Source: an uncultured Muribaculaceae bacterium (lineage in GTDB: Bacteria > Bacteroidota > Bacteroidia > Bacteroidales > Muribaculaceae). Taken from it: a stretch of DNA of 64,000 bases. Location of the stretch: NCBI GenBank assembly GCA_947525975.1, contig CANNVE010000001.1, positions 144,549-208,548 on the forward strand. The letters are read 5' to 3'. Position numbers and translations under genes: made by a program. The notes under the pieces are model-generated. The model was given only the letters and a program-made list of their open reading frames with translations, had not been told where the DNA came from and searched no databases. This document shows positions 27,249 through 37,517 of the stretch, in pieces (position 1 is the first letter of the stretch; every line of letters starts with the position of its first letter).

Positions 27249-27578
27249 ATGATAAAAACAAAAGTGATAGAGACGCGGCTCATGCCGCGCAGCAGATATG
27301 TGGCGATCACGCTCTTCGGACTGGTATTCACACGCGACGCATCGCTCATACGCGGCCGCTTGCTGCGCCATGAGCTCATACACTGCAGCCAGCAGCTTGA
27401 GTGGGCCTACATCCCGTTTTTCTTACTGTATCTGATAGAGTGGCTGTGGCATCTGGCACGATTGCGTGACTGGCACGCGGCCTACCGGGCCATATCTTTT
27501 GAGCGCGAGGCATACGACAACGAGGATGACGTGACCTATCTGACATCGCGCAAGGCCTACGCAAACTACCGTACGTGA
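27249..27578 (+). CDS. small protein with HExxH motif
   Basis: ATG 27249 gives MIKTKVIETRLMPRSRYVAI and a 109-residue protein. RHELIHCSQQ contains HELIH, a zinc-protease-like HExxH, followed by an aromatic stretch (IPFFLLYLIEWLWHL) that may lie in the membrane and a conserved FEREAYDNE. I know this as a common Bacteroidetes hypothetical protein, often with the same His-Glu motif. Proteolysis is unproven. A TATTTTTG box ends 6 bases before the ATG. Confidence 0.7.
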   Translation: MIKTKVIETRLMPRSRYVAITLFGLVFTRDASLIRGRLLRHELIHCSQQLEWAYIPFFLLYLIEWLWHLARLRDWHAAYRAISFEREAYDNEDDVTYLTSRKAYANYRT

Positions 27579-27613
27579 TGGCGGCGGCACAGGATCATGA
27601 TCCTCGCCGCCAT
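27578..27613 (+). terminator. hairpin after the HExxH gene
   Basis: ATGGCGGCG and CGCCGCCAT form a stem around an inner palindrome AGGATCATGATCCT, followed by TTTT. It overlaps the stop codon. The remaining 275 bases up to tsaC hold no convincing gene; the only open frame there has no family features and atypical composition. Confidence 0.65.
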
Positions 27614-27889
27614 TTTCATGGTCAAAAGCCTAACAAAATAAAGAAAATAAAGTCAAGGCCACCAGGGCCAGCTAATGTGTCGGGAGTGTTTGTTGATGAC
27701 ACTATTATACTTAAATTCTCTTACGGCCATCAGGCCTCATGGTTATGGGGTGACATAAAAGGTGATTCTGCCGACCTTGACGCCACAAAGATAATGCTTG
27801 TTTTCAAAATTTCCAAATTTTTCTTAATGATTTTTAAAAAATTTCGTTTTTGAGCCCAAAACGCCCGATTTTTTGTGTAAATTTGCAAT

Positions 27890-28492
27890 ATGCAACACCT
27901 AAATGTATACCCAACGTCGATCGACGACCGCGCCCTGGCTCAAGCCACCAAGGCCCTATCCGACGGCAAAATCGCGATCTATCCCACCGACAGCCTCTAC
28001 GCCCTGGGGTGCGACGCATTGAGCAACCGCGCCATAGAGCGGCTGTGCGCCATCAAAGGCATCAACCCCGCAAAGCAGATGCTCTCGATAGTGTGCTCGA
28101 GCATATCGATGGCCGCCGAGTACGCGCAAATCGACAACCGCGCCTTCGCCCTTCTAAAGCGCTATCTGCCCGGGCCATTCACTTTCATCCTGCCGGCATC
28201 GCCCAAGCTTCCGAAGGCATTCAAGGGGCGCCGCACTGTGGGCATACGCATCCCCGACGACCCCGTGGCCATAGCCCTGGTGGAGTCTCTCGGCCGCCCG
28301 ATAATGTCGGCGTCAGCCTCAGCCCCGGGCGAGGAAATCACCACCGAAGAGATAGCCGACCGCTACGGCTCGCAGGCCGACGTGATCATCGACAGCGGCG
28401 TGGCCGACAACCGGGCGTCAACCATAGTAAACTGCCTTGACCCCTCGGCTCCGGCTGTGGAGAGGCAAGGAAAGGGCGTATTCGAGCCATGA
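27890..28492 (+). CDS. tsaC: L-threonylcarbamoyladenylate synthase
   Basis: The protein of 200 residues is a single YrdC/Sua5 domain: IAIYPTDSLYALGCDALS, IKGINPAKQMLSIVCSS and LPGPFTFILPAS are conserved ATP- and threonine-binding segments. It makes threonylcarbamoyl-AMP for the t6A modification of ANN-decoding tRNAs. Its -7 box TAAATTTG (27878-27885) ends only 4 bases before the ATG. Its stop overlaps the start of the next gene by ATGA, so the two are coupled. Confidence 0.93.
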   Translation: MQHLNVYPTSIDDRALAQATKALSDGKIAIYPTDSLYALGCDALSNRAIERLCAIKGINPAKQMLSIVCSSISMAAEYAQIDNRAFALLKRYLPGPFTFILPASPKLPKAFKGRRTVGIRIPDDPVAIALVESLGRPIMSASASAPGEEITTEEIADRYGSQADVIIDSGVADNRASTIVNCLDPSAPAVERQGKGVFEP

Positions 28493-29412
28493 GCACCGTG
28501 CTGCTTGCATCGCAAGCCCAATACCACAGCGCCTTTCCGAAGGGGAGATTCCCCTATGGCACGAAAGCCTTCACCGATGTAAATACGGCCAAAGTGGAGG
28601 CGGTGCGCCACTTCATATCATACGACGAGAAAGGCTCGCCTCGCCTTGGCATCATCCTGGGCATGTGCGAGGGCAGATGGACAGCCCCTTTCTCGGCGCC
28701 ATTCGCCGAGATCGCCTACAACAAGCCACAAAGCCTGGAGCGCATCTATGATTTCATATCAGAATTGACCGACACCCTGCAGGGCGCGCCCCTGCGGGTG
28801 ACCCTTCCCCCGGCATTCTATGACCCGCAGATGATGCCGGCCCTGCACGGAGTGCTGGCAAATTTCGCGTCGAAGACCATCTGGGACTACAACTACCACC
28901 TGCCTGTGGCAAACGCCTCCGACTTCGCCGGCACAATATCGAGAGCCGCGAGAAAGAATCTAAAGCAAGCCCGGAGCCACAACTTCACATTCACCCCCAC
29001 CGACGATATAGACCGGGCCTACGCCGTGATTGAAGCCAACCGACGCTCTCATGGTTATCCGCTCGCAATGAGCCTGGAGCAAGTGAAGCAGACGGTGGCT
29101 CCCGGTCCCGGAGGCGTGGAGGCAGACTTCTTCATATTGAGCGCCGGCACCGCCGATGTGGCGGCGGCCATGGCCTACCGGGTCACGCCCGACATAGCCC
29201 AGGTGATATATTGGGGCGACGCGCCCGGCCACTCCGGGGAGCGCCCCATGAATATCCTGCCGGCTTTCATGCTGCGGCACTACAGCGATGCAGGCGTGCG
29301 CATTCTCGACATCGGCCCGGCTTCGACATCCGGCATCCCCAACCAAGGGCTTTGCCGATTCAAAGAGAGCATCGGCTGCATACTCTCCCTTAAACCCACA
29401 TTCATATTCTGA
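28489..29412 (+). CDS. FemAB/GNAT-like acyltransferase
   Basis: The protein of 307 residues has a double-GNAT fold look: the second half runs from SRAARKNLKQARSHNFTF to the VIYWGDAPGHSGERPMN block and ends DIGPASTSGIPNQGLCRFKESIGC, typical of the BioF2/FemAB-like acetyltransferase set in which the end forms a conserved GL..FK..G motif. The substrate is unknown, and cell-wall or lipid acylation are possible. It overlaps tsaC by 4 bases. Confidence 0.7.
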   Translation: MSTVLLASQAQYHSAFPKGRFPYGTKAFTDVNTAKVEAVRHFISYDEKGSPRLGIILGMCEGRWTAPFSAPFAEIAYNKPQSLERIYDFISELTDTLQGAPLRVTLPPAFYDPQMMPALHGVLANFASKTIWDYNYHLPVANASDFAGTISRAARKNLKQARSHNFTFTPTDDIDRAYAVIEANRRSHGYPLAMSLEQVKQTVAPGPGGVEADFFILSAGTADVAAAMAYRVTPDIAQVIYWGDAPGHSGERPMNILPAFMLRHYSDAGVRILDIGPASTSGIPNQGLCRFKESIGCILSLKPTFIF

Positions 29413-29441
29413 ACGCAAGAAAACGCATACGACACACCATC

Positions 29442-30476
29442 ATGGCATTGATCATACCCAAGAGATACAAAAACAAGCTGCTCCCAGAGACCACGGAGGT
29501 GGCCATAAAGATGATAAAGGACACCTTCGAGCAGAAACTTTCAGGCAGGCTCAACCTGCGGCGCATCACGGCCCCGCTGTTCGTGCTGTCGGGCACAGGC
29601 CTCAACGACGACCTCAACGGGGTGGAGAGACCCGTGAACTTCCCGGTCAAAGCCATCGGCGACCGCCGGGCAGAGGTGGTGCACTCCCTCGCCAAATGGA
29701 AGCGCACCAAACTCGCCGCATACGATGTGGCTCCAGGATACGGCATATACACAGACATGAACGCTATCCGCGCCGACGAAGACCTCGACAATCTGCATTC
29801 GCTCTACGTAGACCAATGGGACTGGGAGCAGACAATAGCCGACAATGACCGCAACCTCGACCGCCTGAAGCGCACAGTGGAGAAAATATACGCATGCCTT
29901 AAGGAGACGGAGCTGGAGGTCTACCGACATTTCCCACACATCACGCCGCGGCTGCCCGAAGCCGTCACATTCATCCATGCCGAGGAATTGCGGCGCCTCT
30001 ACCCCGGTTTGACTGCCGGCGAGCGGGAAAACATCGCCGCCAAAGAGCACGGCGCAATTTTCATCATTGGCATAGGCGCGCCTCTCGGCGACGGGAAGCC
30101 GCATGACGGCCGCGCGCCCGACTATGACGACTGGATCACCGAAAACGAAGACGGCCACCAAGGCCTCAACGGAGACCTTATAGTCTATGACAGCGTGCTT
30201 GGCCGCGGCATAGAGCTCTCAAGCATGGGCATACGCGTCAGCCCCGATTCGCTTATGCGCCAGCTGCAGGCCACGGGCAAAACAGAGCGCGCCGGCCTCG
30301 ATTTCCACAAATCGCTGCTGGAGGGCACGCTTCCCGCAAGCATCGGAGGCGGCATCGGACAGAGCCGCCTCTGCATGTTCCTGCTGCAGAAGGCTCACAT
30401 AGGCGAGGTACAGGCGGGAATATGGCCCGAGGAGCAGATCAGCGCATGCCGCGAAGCCGGCATATTCCTCCTTTAA
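29442..30476 (+). CDS. asnA: aspartate--ammonia ligase
   Basis: The protein of 344 residues matches AsnA in length and motifs: FEQKLSGRLNLRRITAPLFV, VVHSLAKWKR, DMNAIRADED, VDQWDWEQ, and GGGIGQSRLCMFLLQKAHIGEV near the end. It makes asparagine from aspartate, ammonia and ATP, and structurally resembles class II aminoacyl-tRNA synthetases. It lies 29 bases after the acyltransferase gene. Confidence 0.97.
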   Translation: MALIIPKRYKNKLLPETTEVAIKMIKDTFEQKLSGRLNLRRITAPLFVLSGTGLNDDLNGVERPVNFPVKAIGDRRAEVVHSLAKWKRTKLAAYDVAPGYGIYTDMNAIRADEDLDNLHSLYVDQWDWEQTIADNDRNLDRLKRTVEKIYACLKETELEVYRHFPHITPRLPEAVTFIHAEELRRLYPGLTAGERENIAAKEHGAIFIIGIGAPLGDGKPHDGRAPDYDDWITENEDGHQGLNGDLIVYDSVLGRGIELSSMGIRVSPDSLMRQLQATGKTERAGLDFHKSLLEGTLPASIGGGIGQSRLCMFLLQKAHIGEVQAGIWPEEQISACREAGIFLL

Positions 30477-30498
30477 ACTCCTCCGCGGCTGCCCAACA

Positions 30499-30530
30499 TT
30501 TGTTTTCTGATGGTATTTTTCGTATCTTTG
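30499..30530 (+). promoter_or_regulatory. ruvX promoter TTTG-N20-TATCTTTG
   Basis: TTTG at 30499-30502 and TATCTTTG at 30523-30530 are 20 bases apart. The box ends 10 bases before the ruvX ATG, so the leader is at most a few bases long. Confidence 0.7.
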
Positions 30531-30540
30531 CGCAATAATT

Positions 30541-30963
30541 ATGGGAAGACTGATGGCCATAGATTTCGGACGTAAGCGCTGCGGCATAGCGGTGACGGAT
30601 GCTCTGCGCATCATAGCCAACCCGCTGACCACTGTGCGCGCCTGCGACCTTAACTCTTTCGTGACCTCATACGTCAGGGAAAACCCCGTAGTCAAAATCA
30701 TAGTGGGCCTCCCCACCACCATGCGCGGCGAGCCCTCGGAATCGCAGCGCTATCTGATGCCGGCCATCAAGAGCCTCAAAAAGGCTGTGCCCGACATCCC
30801 GGTGGAGTTTTATGACGAGCGGTTCACTTCCGTGCTCGCCCACAAGGCAATGATCGACGGCGGCATGAAAAAGACCGACCGGCAAGACAAGGCCGCGGTC
30901 GACATGATATCAGCCTCCATAATACTCAACGACTATCTGAATTCAAAACAAAACACGATATGA
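30541..30963 (+). CDS. ruvX: Holliday junction resolvase RuvX (YqgF)
   Basis: The 140-residue protein starts MGRLMAIDFGRKRCGIAVTD, the first metal-binding motif of the YqgF RNase H-like fold, with IIVGLPTTMRGEPSES and FYDERFTSVLA as later motifs. It acts in DNA repair or rRNA processing. Its stop overlaps the def start by ATGA, so peptide deformylase is translated from the same message. Confidence 0.95.
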   Translation: MGRLMAIDFGRKRCGIAVTDALRIIANPLTTVRACDLNSFVTSYVRENPVVKIIVGLPTTMRGEPSESQRYLMPAIKSLKKAVPDIPVEFYDERFTSVLAHKAMIDGGMKKTDRQDKAAVDMISASIILNDYLNSKQNTI

Positions 30964-31526
30964 AACTACCCATATACCTCTACGGCCACCCGGTGCTGAA
31001 AGCCGTATCGGAAGAAATAACTCCCGAATATCCAGACTTGAAGACATTGATCGACAATATGTTCGAGACCATGTACTTCTCTGAAGGAGTTGGCCTCGCC
31101 GCCCCCCAGATCGGTCTGAACATACGCCTGGTGGTGATCGACGCAAGCCCCGTGGCCGACAGTTTCCCGGAGTGCAAGGACTGGAAGCAGGCGCTCATCA
31201 ACCCTGAAATCGAGGTGCTCGACGGCGAGACCGTAAGCCGCGCCGAGGGATGTCTGAGCCTGCCAGGCCTGTCGGAAGACGTGGCGCGAGTGGAGCACAT
31301 CCGACTCAAATGGCTCGATGCCGACCTGCAGCCCCACGAAGAGGAGATTTCCGGATTCCTGGCCCGCATAGTGCAGCACGAATGCGACCATCTCGAAGGA
31401 AAGGTGTATATGGACCGCGTGTCGGCCGCCCGAAGACTGATGAACAAGGCCAAGCTCTCAAACATAGTCAACGGCAAGATCCGCTGCGACTATCCCGTGA
31501 AATTCGCGCCCCGCAAGCGGAAATAA
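30960..31526 (+). CDS. def: peptide deformylase
   Basis: The protein has the three deformylase motifs GVGLAAPQIG, EGCLSLPG and QHECDHLEGK, the last giving the two His and Cys of the metal site. It removes formyl groups from nascent proteins. At 188 residues it is normal. It is coupled to ruvX. Confidence 0.97.
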   Translation: MKLPIYLYGHPVLKAVSEEITPEYPDLKTLIDNMFETMYFSEGVGLAAPQIGLNIRLVVIDASPVADSFPECKDWKQALINPEIEVLDGETVSRAEGCLSLPGLSEDVARVEHIRLKWLDADLQPHEEEISGFLARIVQHECDHLEGKVYMDRVSAARRLMNKAKLSNIVNGKIRCDYPVKFAPRKRK

Positions 31527-31537
31527 TCAATAATGCA

Positions 31538-31562
31538 GAATGCTGAATGCTGAATGCTGAAT
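31538..31562 (+). repeat. short tandem repeat GAATGCT x3.6
   Basis: Three and a half copies of the heptamer GAATGCT lie in the gap between def and ettA. Such AATGCTGAATGCTGA tracts are common in bacterial intergenic DNA; no role is seen. Confidence 0.6.
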
Positions 31563-31590
31563 TTTTGAATAAACAATAATCAAATCATAC

Positions 31591-33276
<1,686 letters not shown>

Positions 33277-33299
33277 AAAGGGACATATCCCCATACAGC

Positions 33300-33333
33300 A
33301 AAGAAGGCTGTGCCGATCGGCACAGCCTTCTTT
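33300..33333. terminator. bidirectional terminator between ettA and the GH43 gene
   Basis: AAGAAGGCTGTGCC-gatc-GGCACAGCCTTCTT is a perfect 14-bp stem with A/T runs on both sides, located between two converging genes. Confidence 0.85.
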
Positions 33334-33355
33334 GTCTGTATCACAGTTTACAGCC

Positions 33356-34732
33356 TTAATCGCGCTTCAGTTCCCACCAGTCGAAGTTGAAGAGCTTCGG
33401 GCCCTTCATGCCCTTGAACACGAAGTATACGTCATGCACTCCTGAGATAGGCGCAGCCTCAGCCACAAACTCTCCCCACTCTTCCCAACCACCGGTGTCG
33501 GGAACACTGACCGAAGCCACGAGCCGGCCGCCGATGCTGTCAGCGCGCAGCTCTATCACGCCTCCCTGCAGAGCCGAGGCAGCCTTAACCTTGAGCTTGC
33601 CGGCCTTGGCTTCGGAGCCGAAGTCGACATTGCGCAGGCGGGTCCAGTCGCCATTATGCACTTCAGAGACATAGACGCCGGTCTTGGCGTTAGGCTCAGT
33701 CTTCACGCCGTGAGACGATGCCATCGTCTCGGCCTGGTTGCGACGCCCGTAGGGCGAGTACACGCCAATAGGCTCCACGCCCTTGTCAGTGGCCATGATG
33801 GTGGGGAAAGAGCCATCCTTTCCGTATTCAAACTCTTCCACAGCCACGCTGCGACCGAATCCGCCACCGCCGGGCAGCTTGCCCGTATGGTAGAAGAAAT
33901 AAGAGTGGCCTTTGTAGTCGACCACGCCGCAATGGTTGGTGAACGATCCCGTATCCTGGTTGGGCATGATGATGCCCTTATATTTCCAGGGGCCAAAGGG
34001 GCTTGCGGCCTCGCTGTATGAAATGTGCTCAGGGATGCCGCCGGCGGCGTAGAGCAGCTGATAGCGTCCGTTGCGCTTTGTGAGCCAAGGACCTTCGGTG
34101 TAGCAATCCTTGTATTTTCCCTTCACTTTCTGGTCTCGAAGCATGGGGGCGCCGAATCCCTCCTCGGTGATGTCGAGCAGCACAGGGTCTTCCTTGAAGC
34201 TCACCATGTCGTCGTTGAGCCGAGCCATATGGATCGTGGGGTTGCCCCAGGCCAGATAAGCCTGGCCGTCATCATCGATAAACACGGTGGGGTCGATATT
34301 GTCCCATGAGCCATCGTCAAAGAGCGGCTTTCCAAGGGCGTCGCGGAACGGACCTGTGGGATTGTCGGCCACAGCCACGCCGATGGCCATGCCTCCGGTG
34401 AGACTGGAGTGGGCAGGCACGTAGAAATAAAATTTTCCATCGCGCTCCACAGCCTGCGGAGCCCAGGCGCGGTCATCGGCCCAGGTGAAGTCGCCAAGGT
34501 CGATGATTGTGCCATGGTCGGTCCAGTTGGCCATGTCATCGGTTGAATACACTCGCCACTCGTTCATCCAGAAGAAGTCGGCGCCGTCATCATCATGCCC
34601 CGTGTAGACGTAGAGCCTGTCTCCGCTCACCATAGGAGCGGGATCAGTGGTGAACCACGTGTGCACGATCGGATTCTCTCCGAAAGCGCATGCGGAGGCA
34701 GCCAATGCCGCCGCTGCGATAATCATTCTCAT
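33356..34732 (-). CDS. glycoside hydrolase family 43 enzyme with C-terminal CBM6-like domain
   Basis: ATG 34732 gives a signal peptide (MRMIIAAAALAASACAFG); the upstream codon would be TTG. The five-bladed propeller has the GH43 acids: D in TTDPAPMV, D in DPTVFIDDDGQAYLAWG, and E in CYTEGPWL. The last about 130 residues resemble a CBM6 xylan/arabinan-binding module. It likely acts on arabinose- or xylose-containing side chains in the periplasm. It is not inside a susCD locus. Confidence 0.92.
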   Translation of the reverse strand: MRMIIAAAALAASACAFGENPIVHTWFTTDPAPMVSGDRLYVYTGHDDDGADFFWMNEWRVYSTDDMANWTDHGTIIDLGDFTWADDRAWAPQAVERDGKFYFYVPAHSSLTGGMAIGVAVADNPTGPFRDALGKPLFDDGSWDNIDPTVFIDDDGQAYLAWGNPTIHMARLNDDMVSFKEDPVLLDITEEGFGAPMLRDQKVKGKYKDCYTEGPWLTKRNGRYQLLYAAGGIPEHISYSEAASPFGPWKYKGIIMPNQDTGSFTNHCGVVDYKGHSYFFYHTGKLPGGGGFGRSVAVEEFEYGKDGSFPTIMATDKGVEPIGVYSPYGRRNQAETMASSHGVKTEPNAKTGVYVSEVHNGDWTRLRNVDFGSEAKAGKLKVKAASALQGGVIELRADSIGGRLVASVSVPDTGGWEEWGEFVAEAAPISGVHDVYFVFKGMKGPKLFNFDWWELKRD

Positions 34733-34771
34733 AAGTTTCAAATATTTAAGTCCATTTCGTTATTTGACACA

Positions 34772-34820
34772 AAAAAAAAGAGACAGCCGATTGAAATCAC
34801 TTTACAATCAAACTGTCTCT
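34772..34820 (-). terminator. terminator after tRNA-Leu
   Basis: On the minus strand AGAGACAG (with inner stem GATTG/CAATC) pairs with CTGTCTCT, followed by nine T residues. It lies 10 bases beyond the tRNA 3' end. Confidence 0.85.
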
Positions 34821-34829
34821 AAAAAAGTG

Positions 34830-34913
34830 TGCCCAAAGTGGGACTCGAACCCACACGGCCGCAATGGCCAAGGGATTTTAAGTCCCTCGTGTCTACCATT
34901 CCACCATTAGGGC
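34830..34913 (-). tRNA. tRNA-Leu (anticodon UAA)
   Basis: The minus strand starts GCCCTAATGGTGG and ends CCACTTTGGGCA, with a long variable arm (CTTGGCCATTGCGGCCGTGT region), the anticodon loop CTTAAAA (anticodon TAA) and the T arm GGGTTCGAGTCCC. The acceptor has one T-T mismatch. CCA is not encoded. Confidence 0.95.
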
Positions 34914-34924
34914 GACAACTATTG

Positions 34925-34955
34925 CAAAGTTATACAATTTTTTCCGTCCGCACAA
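34925..34955 (-). promoter_or_regulatory. tRNA-Leu promoter TTG-N20-TAACTTTG
   Basis: TTG at 34955-34953 and TAACTTTG at 34932-34925 on the minus strand, 20 bases apart, about 12 bases before the tRNA 5' end. Confidence 0.75.
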
Positions 34956-35048
34956 ATAATTACCGCAAAAACACACACGCCAAACATTTTTCCGACTGAA
35001 AACGTTGTAAATGTCACTATCACTGATACTAACTCTCATTATGATTGT

Positions 35049-36557
35049 ATGGACAAGAAAAGACTGACCGCAGAAAACGGGCGCCCGATCGCCGACAACC
35101 AGAATGTACAGACCGCAGGGCTGCGCGGCCCAATGACAGTGCAGGATCCCTGGTACCTTGAAAAAATCGCGCACTTCGACCGCGAGGTCATCCCCGAAAG
35201 GCGCATGCACGCCAAAGGCTCGGGAGCCTTCGGCCGATTCACCGTAACTGACGACATCACCGAATTCACGCGCGCTTCGATATTCTCCGAAGTCGGGAAG
35301 CAGACACCTTGCCTGGTGCGCTTCTCTACCGTGGCCGGAGAGCGCGGAGCAGCCGACGCCGAGCGCGACATACGCGGATTCGCCATGAAATTCTACACCG
35401 ATGAAGGCAATTGGGACCTTGTCGGCAACAATACGCCGGTATTCTTCCTGCGCGACCCGCTGAAATTTCCCGACCTCAATCATGCCATAAAGCGCGATCC
35501 GCGCACCGGCATGCGCAATCCCACAGCCAACTGGGATTTCTGGACCCTCCTGCCCGAGGCTCTCCACCAGGTCACCATCACGATGTCGCCCCGAGGCATT
35601 CCGGCGTCGTTCCGCCACATGCACGGATTCGGAAGCCACACCTACAGCTTCATCAATAAGGACAACAAGCGCACATGGGTGAAATTTCACTTCATCACCA
35701 TGCAGGGCATAAAGAATCTCACCGACAAAGAGGCAGAGGCAATAATAGCGAAGGACCGTGAATCGCATCAGCGCGACCTGTATGAGGCCATCGAGCGCGG
35801 CGACTTCCCGAAATGGAAACTGAAGGTGCAGCTGATGACCGAGGACGAAGCGAAGAAATACCACATCAATCCGTTTGACCTGACAAAAGTGTGGTACCAC
35901 AAGGATTTCCCCCTGCGCGACGTGGGCGTACTCGAGCTCAACCGCAATCCCGAAAACTTCTTCGCCGAGATCGAGCAAGCGGCCTTCAACCCAGCAAACA
36001 TCGTTGACGGCATAGGGCTTTCTCCCGACAAAATGCTTCAGGGCAGGCTCTTCTCATACGGAGACGCGCAGCGATACCGTCTTGGCGTCAATCACAACCT
36101 CATCCCCGTCAACAGGCCCAAATGCCCCTTCCACTCATATCACCGCGACGGACAGATGCGCACCGACGACAACGCCGGCCCCACCATAGCCTACGAGCCT
36201 AACAGCTACGGCGAATGGCAGGACACTCCCTCGCGCAAAGAGCCTCCGATGGAACTGCATGGCGACATGTACAATTATGACGAGAGGCAATATGACGATG
36301 ACTACTACACCCAACCGGGAAAACTGTGGCGACTGCTAAGCGCCGAAGACAAGCAGGCCACGTGCGACAACACAGCCGCGCAGATGGAGGGCGTACCGCT
36401 CTTCATAAAGCAGAGGCATGTGCGCGCGTGCCACAACGCCGACAAGGAATATGGCGAAATGCTGGCCGCTTCTCTTGGAATTGACCTGGCCGAAGCTCTC
36501 GTGGCTGAAGATCCCGCGCATCCTTCGTGGGACAAGCGCGAAGCCCCGAAGGCATGA
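35049..36557 (+). CDS. katA: catalase (clade 3, heme)
   Basis: The 502-residue protein contains the distal His motif [13 protein letters not shown], the conserved [16 protein letters not shown] block with its Asn, and the proximal heme-Tyr motif [14 protein letters not shown]. It decomposes hydrogen peroxide and is the usual peroxide defence of Bacteroidales exposed to air. Length matches small-subunit clade 3 catalases. OxyR control is likely from related species but no site was identified. The upstream 135 bases are shared with the divergent tRNA-Leu promoter. Confidence 0.97.
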   Translation: MDKKRLTAENGRPIADNQNVQTAGLRGPMTVQDPWYLEKIAHFDREVIPERRMHAKGSGAFGRFTVTDDITEFTRASIFSEVGKQTPCLVRFSTVAGERGAADAERDIRGFAMKFYTDEGNWDLVGNNTPVFFLRDPLKFPDLNHAIKRDPRTGMRNPTANWDFWTLLPEALHQVTITMSPRGIPASFRHMHGFGSHTYSFINKDNKRTWVKFHFITMQGIKNLTDKEAEAIIAKDRESHQRDLYEAIERGDFPKWKLKVQLMTEDEAKKYHINPFDLTKVWYHKDFPLRDVGVLELNRNPENFFAEIEQAAFNPANIVDGIGLSPDKMLQGRLFSYGDAQRYRLGVNHNLIPVNRPKCPFHSYHRDGQMRTDDNAGPTIAYEPNSYGEWQDTPSRKEPPMELHGDMYNYDERQYDDDYYTQPGKLWRLLSAEDKQATCDNTAAQMEGVPLFIKQRHVRACHNADKEYGEMLAASLGIDLAEALVAEDPAHPSWDKREAPKA

Positions 36558-36567
36558 GCCGGGGGCG

Positions 36568-36810
36568 TCAGCCTCTCCTGATCCATTGCCTGACCTTATC
36601 CATACCTGCTTTTCCAAGGATAAGCAGGGCAGAATATTGGGCGGTTTTCGCCAATCCGAAAAACACCACCCAAATGATGCCTTTGGCCTTGACTGACAGA
36701 GGCAACAGCATCTGCGCGAACGACACGGCATAGCACACCACGCAAAGTCCGAGCACGATAAGTCCTGTCTTGAACGAGAGCGTCGACAGCCAATTTTTTA
36801 TTTTATCCAC
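36568..36810 (-). CDS. small membrane protein, 'transporter suffix' type
   Basis: The 80-residue protein has two hydrophobic helices: SFKTGLIVLGLCVVCYAVSF and the one around AKGIIWVVFFGLAKTAQYSA. The segment LPLSVKAKGIIWVVFFGLAKTAQYSA is what I recognise as the short transporter suffix domain. It starts with MDKIKNWL and ends RQWIRRG, converging with katA 10 bases apart. Role unknown. Confidence 0.65.
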   Translation of the reverse strand: MDKIKNWLSTLSFKTGLIVLGLCVVCYAVSFAQMLLPLSVKAKGIIWVVFFGLAKTAQYSALLILGKAGMDKVRQWIRRG

Positions 36811-36927
36811 TTGACGGTTATTTCTATTTTATGAGGATGGCACAGTTTCATATCGCAAAAATAGCAAGAATCCCGCATAAATTTGAAAAAAAACGAGCGC
36901 ATTGTGTGTGAAATAAAAAAAATTGTG

Positions 36928-36935
36928 TAACTTTG
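36928..36935 (+). promoter_or_regulatory. -7 box TAACTTTG for tRNA-Pro
   Basis: TAACTTTG precedes the tRNA by 18 bases. A TTG 23 bases upstream is the only -33 candidate, at a wider than usual spacing. Confidence 0.6.
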
Positions 36936-36953
36936 CACTTGGAAATAGCCAAT

Positions 36954-37027
36954 CGGGGTGTAGCACAGTTGGCTAGCGCGCCACGTTCGGGACGTGGAGG
37001 TCGGAAGTTCGAGTCTTCTCACCCCGA
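36954..37027 (+). tRNA. tRNA-Pro (anticodon CGG)
   Basis: Acceptor CGGGGTG pairs with CACCCCG. The D arm has TAGCACAGTTGGCTAGC, the anticodon loop is TTCGGGA (anticodon CGG), and the T arm is AAGTTCGAGTCTT. CCA is not encoded. Confidence 0.96.
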
Positions 37028-37039
37028 CAATTTCAGTAA

Positions 37040-37073
37040 ATGGGTTTAACTCAATGAGTTAAACCCATTTTTA
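37040..37073 (+). terminator. terminator after tRNA-Pro
   Basis: TGGGTTTAACTCA-a-TGAGTTAAACCCA is a perfect 13-bp stem flanked by AAA and TTTTTATTTT, 13 bases beyond the tRNA. Confidence 0.9.
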
Positions 37074-37161
37074 TTTTCCATCCGAATGGATGCTGAAACG
37101 TTTACTCAGTGCAGGTCGATGAGATTATTAAAGCAATATTTTGTAATTCAGTGTTTATTAG

Positions 37162-37169
37162 TAGATTTG
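37162..37169 (+). promoter_or_regulatory. -7 box TAGATTTG for the orphan MNT gene
   Basis: TAGATTTG lies 21 bases before the ATG at 37191, with a TTG 18 bases upstream of the box. The promoter still looks intact. Confidence 0.5.
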
Positions 37170-37190
37170 CAAACTACCAATCGGAACAAC

Positions 37191-37496
37191 ATGAAAATAA
37201 TCGAAATAAATATTGATAAGATCATAGAAATCTGCAAACGTTTTCACGTGCGGAAACTATGGGTATTCGGCTCCATCTTGACGCCTCGTTTCAACGATAG
37301 CAGCGATGTGGATCTGTGTGTTGATTTTGATTGGGATAAAATTCCGTTGTTAGATTCTGCGAATAATTTTTTTGGATTTCAAGAAGCTCTTGAATCACTG
37401 CTTGACCACAAGATTGACATTACAGATGATAGCACTGTCCGTAACCCCTATTTTCGTGAGGAATTAAACGAAACACGCCAATTAATTTATGGATAG
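37191..37496 (+). CDS. MntA-like nucleotidyltransferase, orphan antitoxin
   Basis: ATG 37191 gives a 101-residue MNT-domain protein (MKIIEINIDKIIEICKRF). The nucleotidyltransferase motif is WVFGSILTPRFNDSSDVDLCV with G27-S28 and D39/D41 present, so it could still adenylylate a target. Such proteins neutralise HEPN RNase toxins by AMPylating them. The partner should start at the overlapping ATG at 37489 but only a few codons remain before the DNA becomes the end of an unrelated gene. The region is AT-rich against its neighbours. Confidence 0.8.
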   Translation: MKIIEINIDKIIEICKRFHVRKLWVFGSILTPRFNDSSDVDLCVDFDWDKIPLLDSANNFFGFQEALESLLDHKIDITDDSTVRNPYFREELNETRQLIYG

Positions 37497-37512
37497 GAAA
37501 ATTCAAAAATGC
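37489..37512 (+). pseudogene. remnant start of a HepT/DUF86-type HEPN toxin
   Basis: ATGGATAG overlaps the MNT stop codon in the usual MntA-HepT fashion and reads MDRKIQKC, similar to DUF86 toxin starts (MDRKI). After that the frame continues as unrelated residues through the 3' end of the opposite-strand barrel gene and stops near 37581. The toxin has therefore been deleted after about 7 codons. This is an inference from the small remaining piece. Confidence 0.55.
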
Positions 37513-37517
37513 CGAGT

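Noticed and set aside
27575..27853. 92-codon frame in the gap before tsaC
   Set aside because: It overlaps the hairpin after the previous gene, has no family features and ends in a poly-Lys/Phe stretch typical of AT-rich noncoding DNA.
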